Source: Fidelibacterota bacterium
GTDB lineage: Bacteria > Fidelibacterota > UBA2242
Reading direction: 5' to 3'
DNA: 6,546 nucleotides
NCBI GenBank assembly: GCA_003527965.1
Contig: DPVY01000034.1
Coordinates: forward strand, 2,825 to 9,370
Shown here: positions 1-6,538 of the stretch, piece by piece
Layout of the letters: the number at the start of each line of letters is the position of its first letter
Numbering within the stretch: position 1 is the stretch's first letter
The notes under the pieces: generated by a model
Databases searched by the model: none
The model's input: the letters and a program-made list of their open reading frames with translations, nothing else
What the model was told of the DNA's origin: nothing
Made by a program: the position numbers and the translations under genes

Positions 1-507
1 GAGCCTCTAATTGGCAGAGAATATCCCGTTCCGCCGGATGCATTTGTTGTGCTTGCCAAGGATGCTATGGACCATACGAATATACCAAATCTTCCGCTAC
101 CGGAAAGCGTTGATCTGTCGCATGCCGATTGGGAATTTAGAAACAGCGTCGATTATGGAGATTTTGATAATCCCGATGTCCCGAATATTGATAACATCGA
201 AGAGGGACATAGACTCGATTTTATGATTTCTTTAACTGGCGATGTGATACTGATTGCCGATGGCAGCGACGTTAATTACCTCGACGGGATCGATGTCAAT
301 TCGGTTATTGACTGTGTTGAGTATCATAGTTCTTCCGATGCTATGAAAGAAATTGAGGCGGAACTTGACCGGGGATTTGCAGGCGTAGGGATAGTAAGAT
401 ATGGCGGGCAGTCCATTGAGAGAATTTCAGCCGGCTTTGACAGCAATAATTCCAGCGTGGATTTTGAAATTATAGAACATCCTACGCCAGGATATCAGCA
501 TGAATAG
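1..507 (+). CDS. DUF4876 / lamin-tail-like protein, 5'-truncated by window edge (tandem copy 1)
   Basis: The reading frame is open from base 1 and ends at TAG 505-507, giving the last 168 residues of a longer protein. A GTG at 49 could look like a start, but the sequence before it (EPLIGREYPVPP) aligns with the downstream paralogue, so the gene begins outside the window. The fragment matches residues 194-361 of that paralogue without a single gap, at about 78 % identity by hand count. Seen motifs are DHTNIPNLPLPESVDLSHAD, DNPDVPN, LIADGSD, the GQSIER stretch and SNNSSVDFEI, ending in PTPGYQHE. The order 'DLS.AD...', 'D.DNP.VPN', 'NNS..DF' agrees with what I remember of the DUF4876 family, and the closing TPG is typical of lamin-tail-type beta-sandwich domains. 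By analogy with the paralogue it is probably an exported lipoprotein, but its signal peptide cannot be seen. The molecular function of the family is unknown to me. Confidence 0.85.
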   Translation, partial: EPLIGREYPVPPDAFVVLAKDAMDHTNIPNLPLPESVDLSHADWEFRNSVDYGDFDNPDVPNIDNIEEGHRLDFMISLTGDVILIADGSDVNYLDGIDVNSVIDCVEYHSSSDAMKEIEAELDRGFAGVGIVRYGGQSIERISAGFDSNNSSVDFEIIEHPTPGYQHE

Positions 508-520
508 TTGTAGTACATTT

Positions 521-549
521 CTCATTACCAAATTCAGTTTGGAAACGAT
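521..549 (+). repeat. Decayed hairpin between copy 1 and copy 2, overlapping the copy-2 start codon
   Basis: The arms CTCATTACCAAA (521-532) and TTTGGAAACGAT (538-549) still pair over most of their length, with mismatches at 524/546, 527/543 and the outermost pair. It is the positional counterpart of the intact palindrome at 1647-1675. The last bases of its right arm supply A and T of the ATG at 548, so any folding would cover the start of gene 2 and the weak GGA ribosome site. Confidence 0.65.
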
Positions 550-1633
550 GAAAACACCATTTTTATTATTGTTTTTACTATTTATGACCTCAGCCTGTTT
601 CAGGGAACAACCCACTCAGGTCGATGGTTCGCTGAACTTATCTTTATATGTTAAATTTGAAGACCGCTTCCTGAACTCTATCCCGGTTACTATAAAAACC
701 TATGATTATAATAGCATTTCTTTTAGTGGCGTTACGGATTCATGCGGAGCGGTTTCCTTTGAAAATATCCCCTGGGCCGAATATCTCATTACGATAAAAT
801 CTTCTACTATTGTACCTTCGGCACTTGACTCCAATGTCCTGGATACGGTTACTGTAATCGCTTCAACTTTAATAACACCCACGGAAACCTCAATAAATGA
901 AAATACAATAATTGATACTATTTGTACGATTGCATCCGGCGCGCAGCCGGGACTGAAAATCAATGAAATTTATTCTGCAGGTCCGCCAAACCGTTCATTC
1001 TATTTTTACGATCAATTTATCGAATTGTATAATTCTTCCGAAGATACGGTTTATCTTGACGGTATGGTGATTTGCCGGATGTGGCATATGCTGGAAAGTG
1101 TCACTTACATTTTCCAATTTCCCGGCGAGCCTCTCATAGGTCGTGAATATCCCGTTCCTCCCGAAACTTTTGTGGTCATTGCCCAGGATGCGATTGATCA
1201 CACAAATATACCAAATCTTCCTCTACCGGAAAGCGTGGATCTGTCGCATGCCGATTGGGAATTCAGAAACAGCGCTGATTATGGCGACCCGGATAATCCC
1301 GATGTGCCTAATCTCGATAATATAGAAGTCGGCTACAGCCGAGATTTCATGATTGCCTTAACGATGGATGTTGTGCTAATTGCCGATGGGAGCGATCTGG
1401 ACTATCTGGATGGAATGGATATCGAATCTGTGATTGACTGCGTGGAATATGCCTCTTTTGCAACACATACCAAGGATATTGAAAAGGAATTGGATAGAGG
1501 ATTTGGCGGAGTCGGTTTGACTAAATATAGCGGTCAGTCATTAGAGAGAGTTGCCGCCGGTTTCGATTCGAATAATTCCAGCGTGGATTTTGAAATTATA
1601 GATCATCCTACGCCAGGATATCAGCATGAGTAG
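548..1633 (+). CDS. DUF4876 / lamin-tail-like lipoprotein (tandem copy 2)
   Basis: The 361-residue product starts with MKTPFLLLFLLFMTSAC, a short charged head, a hydrophobic core and a possible lipobox TSAC with Cys17, so it is likely a lipoprotein anchored in the outer membrane or on the surface. An in-frame ATG at 500 would add 16 residues that spoil the signal peptide and lie in duplicated sequence, so ATG 548 is preferred. Residues about 25-88 look like a carboxypeptidase-regulatory or prealbumin-like beta domain (SVTDSCGA-type turn, FENIPWAEYLITIK). From residue 136 (LKINEIYSAG, then FYFYDQFIELYN and YLDGM) the protein resembles DUF4876 and the lamin-tail fold (INEI...FIELYN), running to the C-terminal PTPGYQHE. 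It lies 40 nt behind copy 1 and 155 nt before a predicted outer-membrane barrel, suggesting a shared envelope role. The ribosome site is weak (GGA at 541-543), so translation may depend on the upstream gene. The family assignment is from remembered motifs; the function is unknown. Confidence 0.85.
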   Translation: MKTPFLLLFLLFMTSACFREQPTQVDGSLNLSLYVKFEDRFLNSIPVTIKTYDYNSISFSGVTDSCGAVSFENIPWAEYLITIKSSTIVPSALDSNVLDTVTVIASTLITPTETSINENTIIDTICTIASGAQPGLKINEIYSAGPPNRSFYFYDQFIELYNSSEDTVYLDGMVICRMWHMLESVTYIFQFPGEPLIGREYPVPPETFVVIAQDAIDHTNIPNLPLPESVDLSHADWEFRNSADYGDPDNPDVPNLDNIEVGYSRDFMIALTMDVVLIADGSDLDYLDGMDIESVIDCVEYASFATHTKDIEKELDRGFGGVGLTKYSGQSLERVAAGFDSNNSSVDFEIIDHPTPGYQHE

Positions 1634-1675
1634 CTGTAGTACATTTCTCGTTCCCAAACTGAGTTTGGGAACGAG
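1127..1675 (+). repeat. Tandem duplication, right unit (part matching the left unit)
   Basis: This is the right-hand partner of bases 1-549. Conservation is uneven: bases 445-523 versus 1571-1649 differ at only three of 79 positions, while the segment around 330-380 versus 1456-1506 is much more diverged. Confidence 0.9.
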
Positions 1676-1788
1676 TATCTTGCGGAGCGATTGGGAATGA
1701 TAAATGGATAAAAAAGAATGGACATGAAGTATACGAAAGGTATAAGAGTAAATCTTTTCAGTGGGGAAAATATTAATGGGGTTTTAAC
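1634..1788 (+). other. Intergenic spacer with palindrome; no convincing promoter
   Basis: After the palindrome, bases 1676-1788 are moderately AT-rich. TATAAG at 1741-1746 could be a -10 element, but no good -35 element lies at the right distance. Before the ATG at 1789 there is a weak G-rich ribosome site, GGGG at 1778-1781, seven bases from the start. Base runs at 1691-1700 can pair with the left palindrome arm (see findings). Confidence 0.5.
1647..1675 (+). repeat. Perfect palindromic hairpin after copy 2 (REP-like or terminator-like)
   Basis: CTCGTTCCCAAACT (1647-1660) and AGTTTGGGAACGAG (1662-1675) are exact reverse complements around one central base. A realistic fold is a 12-bp stem with the loop CTGAG. 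It begins 13 bases after the stop codon at 1633. No T-run follows, so it is a poor intrinsic terminator. It may instead stabilise the mRNA end or be a dispersed palindromic repeat; GTTCCCA...TGGGAAC palindromes recur between genes in many bacteria (from memory). Confidence 0.75.
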
Positions 1789-3246
1789 ATGAAGATAAGC
1801 ATAATAAAAATATGTTTGATAACTGGAGTAATGTTTTTTGCGATTCACTTATCAGGTTATGAAAATCCATTATTCCCGGATATTGTGATCGAAGAACCGT
1901 TTAGCAGTACCATTCAGATACCTATGAATCTATACCAGATCAGTTTTAATCCGGCTCTCTTCAAAAACTCGTACCAGGAAGATTTTGTTTACTATAAAGC
2001 TAACAGTGTCGATAAAATAAATTTTTTCCGCCGGGTATATGACCCTAAAAGACAAAGAGATTATCAACTTTATTTCTATACACATAAAACATTGGATAAA
2101 AAATCCACTCTTGCGGCGGCTGTACGGTATAACCGCGCCGATCAGTATGATGTGTACAGATCTCTGGAAAAGAATTTTTATGACAATTATTTCTCCTATA
2201 TCGATACTACAAAAGGCAATGTAAAATATGACGGTCCGCAGCTTTGGTTTTTGTATAATTATTTGCCGAGAAAGAATCTGCTTTTAGGCGTTGAGATAAA
2301 TTATGGTATTGAAAGAGGTTTAAAGGATGTTTATACAAAATGTGAGACCATAATCCGAAATCTGGATTTGAAATTCGGCGTCGGATTTGAGTCCGACAAT
2401 GGCAATTTTGTCGCCGGGGCGTCTGCAAGATACTTCAGTTATGAAGGTCAATATAATGCCGTGAAGGAACTGCAGGATGCTTTTGTGAGAACCTACTTCG
2501 GATATCATGTGTTTCGTGACGAAAATCCGCGCTCTTTGAATCGCAAAAACGATCATAAAGAAGGATATGAGTTTGGCGCTCAATTAGCCCGGGAAAATAT
2601 TTTAGTTGATGGTCTGGGAATTCAGCTGTCCGGAAGCTATGGCACAAGATATACCAAAATTACGGTGGGCAGCACCGCTCTTCCCGGTGACAGAGGCTAC
2701 TGGGTTCGGGACGGATTCAGAATATTTGGGAACGTCTTTTATCGGCCGGTTGCATCGAGATTAATGTTTCAGCTGTTTTATGAATATAAAGATTTCAGCG
2801 ACTGGGCTCGAGCCGGCGAGTATAATGTGGTGACTATCGAAAACGATGAGCTTATGCATCGATTTGGTTCTGTATTGTATTTGCCGCTAATGAATAAAGT
2901 CGGCATTTCCACCGGTTTTGAGATGGCGAACATTCAGTCCGATTATAACGAATACATTGTGAGATTTGATTATGATAAAGATCATTTGAACTGGAATGGT
3001 TATGCGGATTTGAAGCTTGCAATCAATCAGATTACCAATGCCCATATTAAAGGAACTGTTGGAGCAATTGAGCCCTGGTTTTACTGGAACACGGATAAAT
3101 TTGATATAGTTGCGCTTCAATTTGGATTTGACAGGTTGTTTGTTTTTAGCACTATAGGTTTGGATTTTAATTATGAGATTTGGGAGCCGGAAGGTGAAAC
3201 AAACTCCATCAACCGGATCGGGATTGCCTTGAATTACTGGAAATAA
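1789..3246 (+). CDS. Outer-membrane beta-barrel protein, DUF6850-like
   Basis: The 485-residue product has an N-terminal signal peptide (MKISIIKICL, a hydrophobic core to about residue 21, likely cleavage near SG-YENP at 23/24). The rest alternates polar and hydrophobic residues and is rich in Tyr, Phe and Gly, as in beta-barrel strands: AAAVRYN, GVEINYG, DLKFGVGF, FVAGASARYF, GIQLSGSYG, FQLFYEYKDF. The chain ends in IGIALNYWK, close to an aromatic end but with a final Lys. The early pattern SFNPALF (residues 52-58), a charged-aromatic stretch, then a G-rich strand pair with PRKNLLLGVEINYG recalls the DUF6850 outer-membrane family, which in Bacteroidota tends to sit beside DUF4876 genes; that pairing, present here, is my main reason for the family call. 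No enzyme motif is visible. It could be a porin, a receptor or the partner of the neighbouring lipoproteins. Barrel is fairly sure; family is moderately sure. Confidence 0.8.
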   Translation: MKISIIKICLITGVMFFAIHLSGYENPLFPDIVIEEPFSSTIQIPMNLYQISFNPALFKNSYQEDFVYYKANSVDKINFFRRVYDPKRQRDYQLYFYTHKTLDKKSTLAAAVRYNRADQYDVYRSLEKNFYDNYFSYIDTTKGNVKYDGPQLWFLYNYLPRKNLLLGVEINYGIERGLKDVYTKCETIIRNLDLKFGVGFESDNGNFVAGASARYFSYEGQYNAVKELQDAFVRTYFGYHVFRDENPRSLNRKNDHKEGYEFGAQLARENILVDGLGIQLSGSYGTRYTKITVGSTALPGDRGYWVRDGFRIFGNVFYRPVASRLMFQLFYEYKDFSDWARAGEYNVVTIENDELMHRFGSVLYLPLMNKVGISTGFEMANIQSDYNEYIVRFDYDKDHLNWNGYADLKLAINQITNAHIKGTVGAIEPWFYWNTDKFDIVALQFGFDRLFVFSTIGLDFNYEIWEPEGETNSINRIGIALNYWK

Positions 3247-3260
3247 ATTAACCTTTAATT

Positions 3261-3289
3261 TTGGATTATTTTAAATAATTGTGTATAAT
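3261..3289 (+). promoter_or_regulatory. Candidate promoter for the T9SS cargo gene
   Basis: TATAAT at 3284-3289 is a perfect -10 match, with TTGGAT at 3261-3266 as a partial -35 (TTG retained) at a spacing of 17. A short inverted repeat, ATAATT 3275-3280 and AATTAT 3287-3292, straddles the -10 and could be an operator, although it may be chance in such AT-rich DNA. No terminator hairpin was seen between the barrel gene and this promoter, so read-through is possible. Confidence 0.5.
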
Positions 3290-3345
3290 TATCTTGGCAA
3301 TGTTTATAACACAAAAAAATGTTACTATGGTGAAAATAAGTAAAG

Positions 3346-3352
3346 AAGGAGG
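3346..3352 (+). promoter_or_regulatory. Strong Shine-Dalgarno site AAGGAGG
   Basis: AAGGAGG lies five bases before ATG 3358 and fixes the start of the large cargo gene. It is far stronger than the sites before the other genes in the window, which suggests higher translation and argues against a Bacteroidota host, where such sites are rare. Confidence 0.85.
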
Positions 3353-3357
3353 ATGAA

Positions 3358-6300
3358 ATGAAAAAGTTGCTAATGTTAGTGGCTGTTGTTGCGATCAGCA
3401 CACTGGTGGCTTTCGGGCAATGGCAAGTGGTGAAGGAGCAGACGACCGATTTTCAGGCGGGATCCGGATATTTTCTGGATGCCAATAACGGTTGGATAGC
3501 CGGAAATTACGCTTATGAAGGTCAGGTTCTGAAAACCACCGACGGCGGCGCCAACTGGGATTTAATTCAGGCGGCGGAACCGGGCATCGAATGGAACGAC
3601 ATTGAATTTTTTGATGCCAATGTCGGCTATGCCTGTGCCGAAGACGGGTATGTCTTCAAAACCACCGATGGCGGCGCCAACTGGACTATGATCGGTGATA
3701 CCGCCAATGTTACTGTTGACCTTGAAGGTATTTCTGTTGTATCCGCCGATGTTGTCTATATTTGCGGACAGGGCTGGACGGTTCTGAAAACCATCAATGG
3801 CGGAGCCAGTTTTACAGTACTTGGCGACTCGACAACATTTCTCGGCGAAGACTTGGATGGTAATATCGCTTTTGCCGATGAGAACAAAGGTGTTGTAATT
3901 GCTGATGGCACCGGTGGAAATACCTGGTATACCACCGACGGCGGTTCAACCTGGAATTATGTCAGTGTTGCGGGTCTGTTTCCGATAGGCACATCCAGTA
4001 CCCGCATTTATGATGTTGAGATGATTGGATCTACAGTTTTAATCGGTGGATATTATTATACAACATTCATTTCAACAGATGGTGGTGCAAACTATACATT
4101 AGGGAATGTTCCTGTGAACTACGGTTATGAACGCTTTTCCTCGGTAAACATGGTTGATGCACAGACCTTTTTTGCCAGCGGTACTGATGGTGTTACTTAC
4201 GCATCTACCGATGGTGGTGCTAATTGGACCGAACTATTAACAGGTACCGGCCAACAAACGGTATTTGTTGATTTTGCTGATGCCAACACCGGATATATTA
4301 TTGGCTACTATGGGATGTTTATGAAAACCACAGATGGTGGCGCTTCTTTTACTCCGTTGTTGGATTGGCCGCAGGTGTCTTTTTGGGGACTGGCATTTCC
4401 GGAAACGGATAAGATTGTGCTTTCTACTTACGCCGGTGGTGAGTTAGCTACCAGTACCGATGGTGGCGCAACTTGGGATTACCCGAGTAATTTAGCTACG
4501 GAAGTGACTGAAAACCTGTATGAGTGTGAATTCTTTGATGCCAATACCGGTCTTGCCGGTGGTGGTTACGGAACTTTAATCAGAACAACCGATGGTGGCG
4601 ATACCTGGACGGCAATTGAAAGCCCAATGGCATTGGTTGCCAATAAGCATATTAATGCAATCCACGTGTATGATGCTACAACCGCTTTTGCCGGAGGTTC
4701 ATCCGGATATTTAATGAAATCCGTGGATGGCGGTTTAACATGGACGGATACAAAGGTCAATAGCAGTACGGTTTATGATATCTGGGCCCTGGACGCCAAT
4801 ACAGTTTTGGCTTCCGAATCCAGCGGCAAATTTTGTTACGGTGTTTTTGATGCCAGCGGTGCGGTTGTGACCGATTCTCTGTTGATTGATGTTGGCAGTA
4901 ACGCTATGCGGGCTATTGAAGTTCGCAACAACATTGCTATTATTCCGGCATCATCGGGTAAGATATTCCGGGCGGCGCTTGACCGGCTGGATACACTTGC
5001 ATCAGTATTCACCGATCCTGACGGCGATGATCTGTATGATGTTGAATTCGTTAATGATACATTAGTCTTTGTAGTTGGTGAAGCCGGTAAAATTTATCGT
5101 TCGGATGATGCGGGTTTAACCTGGACTGCTGAAGTTAACCCGTCTGCCGAAACCCTTCAGAAAGTCCGTTTTAGAAATAACAAACTCTGGGCGGTTGGTA
5201 AAGGCGGTACAATCCTGCTGTTAGACATGACTCCGGAAGTCCCTTATGAATTACCGATTAGCGAAGCCGCAACAGACGGTACTTTTGACCTGAAGTGGGA
5301 TTACAATGAAGCTGCCGGAATCGGAACTCTGGAGATTATAGATTCAACTGCTTCTGCCTGGGGAAGCCATGTGGTAGCATTTACAGATTCCGGATATACG
5401 GGAATTGCCCACGTCAAAAATGCTGTTTTCCAGGATTACACAATTTCGGCTGATGTCTATCTAATCGGTCCGGCTGATCCTGACGCTCCGCTTTATGCCG
5501 GTATCACAATTAAAACAGCACACGAAGATCTGAACTATTATCGTTTTATTTACCGGAATTCCTCCAGCAGCGATAATGGAATACTGAAATTACAGGGATA
5601 CGATGGTGCGAGTTGGCATATCAGTAAATCCTGGTATCCGGGAACTGATTTTGACACTCTGGAAACAGGCTGGCACAACATGAAGATTACTGTTGTCGGT
5701 AATGATTTCTATGCCTTTATCGACGGTAAAGTACTGCCCGGATGCCCATACCATGATGAGGCTCCTTTCCTGACGGAAGGTTACCCGGGAATTTTCAAAT
5801 ATAATACAGGCGTAAGTACTATTTTATTTGATAATTTTTCTGTTACGGAACCGGAAGCGACACCTGTTGAAATTACTTTTGAAGTAGATATGTCTGTATG
5901 GGCCAATAAAAGCAAATTCAACATTGCCAGCGATTTCGTCGATATCGCCGGTAACTTCAATGGTTGGGATGGGGCTGGTTCTATTTTAGATGATGCCGAT
6001 GGTGATTCTGTATATTCCATTACGATACTTGATCTGTATCCGGAAGAAAACCTTGAATACAAATTCCGGATTAACGGTAGCTGGGATGAGGCCACATGTG
6101 AATTCCCATCCGGAGGTCCAAATCGCACCTATGTAGTTCCCGATACAAACAGCGTTGTATTTCATTGGTATAACGATGAAGAGCCGGAAGTTGGTATTAT
6201 AGGTTCAGAGACATTGCCCAAAGCCTATGCGCTTCGTCAGAACTATCCGAACCCGTTCAATCCGACGACGACTATATCTTTCGATTTACCGGAAGCAGCC

Positions 6301-6483
6301 AATGTAAAATTAGTTGTTTATAACATGATGGGTCAGCAGGTTGCCGAATTGAAAAATGAAAATATGCAGCCGGGCTTTTACAAGATGAACTTCAATGCTT
6401 CTCATCTGGCAAGTGGTGTATATATTTACAGAATTCAGGCTAATAACTTTACTTCACTAAAGAAGATGACTATTCTGAAATAG
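3358..6483 (+). CDS. T9SS-secreted double beta-propeller protein with LamG-like and CBM-like domains
   Basis: The 1041-residue product starts with a Sec signal peptide (MKKLLMLVAVVAISTLVAFG, cleavage near residue 20). Residues about 22-625 form 14 YCF48/BNR-type blades of roughly 42-45 residues. Asp-box motifs (T-D-G-G-x-x-W/F/Y and variants) sit near residues 61, 103, 146, 193, 240, 284, 325, 367, 411, 456 and 583. Residues about 630-831 look like a concanavalin/LamG jelly roll (LYAGITIKT, YYRFIYRN, GWHNMKITV, AFIDGK, FDNFSV). Residues about 837-940 resemble CBM20/CBM48 starch-binding domains (FEVDMS, VDIAGNFNGWD with Trp870, LEYKFRINGSW). Residues about 950-1041 are a type-A T9SS sorting domain (QNYPNPFNP at 961-969, VVYNMMGQQV, GFYKMNF, ASGVYIYRI, final LKKMTILK). 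It is predicted to cross the outer membrane and be anchored or released. Fourteen blades suggest two seven-bladed propellers, as in GH74 enzymes, but I see no proof of catalysis; a binding or adhesion role is equally likely. Confidence 0.9.
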   Translation: MKKLLMLVAVVAISTLVAFGQWQVVKEQTTDFQAGSGYFLDANNGWIAGNYAYEGQVLKTTDGGANWDLIQAAEPGIEWNDIEFFDANVGYACAEDGYVFKTTDGGANWTMIGDTANVTVDLEGISVVSADVVYICGQGWTVLKTINGGASFTVLGDSTTFLGEDLDGNIAFADENKGVVIADGTGGNTWYTTDGGSTWNYVSVAGLFPIGTSSTRIYDVEMIGSTVLIGGYYYTTFISTDGGANYTLGNVPVNYGYERFSSVNMVDAQTFFASGTDGVTYASTDGGANWTELLTGTGQQTVFVDFADANTGYIIGYYGMFMKTTDGGASFTPLLDWPQVSFWGLAFPETDKIVLSTYAGGELATSTDGGATWDYPSNLATEVTENLYECEFFDANTGLAGGGYGTLIRTTDGGDTWTAIESPMALVANKHINAIHVYDATTAFAGGSSGYLMKSVDGGLTWTDTKVNSSTVYDIWALDANTVLASESSGKFCYGVFDASGAVVTDSLLIDVGSNAMRAIEVRNNIAIIPASSGKIFRAALDRLDTLASVFTDPDGDDLYDVEFVNDTLVFVVGEAGKIYRSDDAGLTWTAEVNPSAETLQKVRFRNNKLWAVGKGGTILLLDMTPEVPYELPISEAATDGTFDLKWDYNEAAGIGTLEIIDSTASAWGSHVVAFTDSGYTGIAHVKNAVFQDYTISADVYLIGPADPDAPLYAGITIKTAHEDLNYYRFIYRNSSSSDNGILKLQGYDGASWHISKSWYPGTDFDTLETGWHNMKITVVGNDFYAFIDGKVLPGCPYHDEAPFLTEGYPGIFKYNTGVSTILFDNFSVTEPEATPVEITFEVDMSVWANKSKFNIASDFVDIAGNFNGWDGAGSILDDADGDSVYSITILDLYPEENLEYKFRINGSWDEATCEFPSGGPNRTYVVPDTNSVVFHWYNDEEPEVGIIGSETLPKAYALRQNYPNPFNPTTTISFDLPEAANVKLVVYNMMGQQVAELKNENMQPGFYKMNFNASHLASGVYIYRIQANNFTSLKKMTILK
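3421..5229 (+). repeat. Fourteen-blade beta-propeller repeat region within the cargo gene
   Basis: Each unit has the form hydrophobic strand, 'F.DA.TG...G..G', then 'h.KTTDGGA.W'. Blades 1-10 carry an Asp box, or close variant, at every unit; blades 11 and 12 (residues about 472-545) have lost it (GVFDASG, AALDRLD), blade 13 keeps SDDAGLTW, and blade 14 (residues about 601-624) ends without one. At DNA level 3532-3558 and 3658-3684 are the same 27 bases but for one. Confidence 0.8.
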
Positions 6484-6500
6484 AACCTTGCTGCTTTTTT

Positions 6501-6538
6501 ATGCCGGGAAGGCTGCCATCGGGCAGCCTTCTTGGTAT
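6501..6538 (+). terminator. Probable rho-independent terminator after the cargo gene
   Basis: GAAGGCTGCC (6508-6517) and GGCAGCCTTC (6522-6531) form a perfect 10-bp stem with the loop ATCG, extendable outward to 6501/6538 with G-T wobbles. It starts 17 bases after the stop codon. The following T-tract is short and broken (TTCTT is partly inside the stem), so termination may be moderate. A run of six T at 6495-6500 precedes the stem and would serve transcripts from the opposite side. Confidence 0.6.

Larger units (their letters stand above)
1..549 (+). repeat. Tandem duplication, left unit (visible part)
   Basis: Bases 1-549 align without gaps to 1127-1675, an offset of 1126. The match covers 168 codons, the stop codon and 42 further bases, and it stops abruptly at the end of a hairpin. 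The left end of this unit lies outside the window. Confidence 0.9.

Noticed and set aside
49..51. GTG start for the first gene
   Set aside because: The frame is open to base 1 and the residues before the GTG align with the paralogue, so the gene is cut by the window edge.
500..547. Possible longer start (ATG 500) for the copy-2 lipoprotein
   Set aside because: It would place 16 polar residues before a good lipoprotein signal peptide, overlaps the end of copy 1, and lies in DNA that is simply the duplicated 3' flank.
706..963. 85-codon open frame on the minus strand
   Set aside because: It is antisense to the copy-2 lipoprotein, with low-complexity hydrophobic content and no start signal; a shadow frame.
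1647..1700. CRISPR-like or transposon-end interpretation of the palindromic repeats
   Set aside because: There are only two diverged palindromes, 1126 bases apart, with a gene between them, no regular spacers, no transposase and no target-site duplication.
3275..3292. Inverted repeat ATAATT/AATTAT as an operator
   Set aside because: Six-base AT-only arms in a strongly AT-rich spacer are expected by chance; kept only as a remark under the promoter.
5781..6128. 115-codon open frame on the minus strand
   Set aside because: It lies wholly inside the cargo gene, opposite the CBM-like domain, has no ribosome site or recognisable domain, and the + strand protein there is clearly conserved in type.
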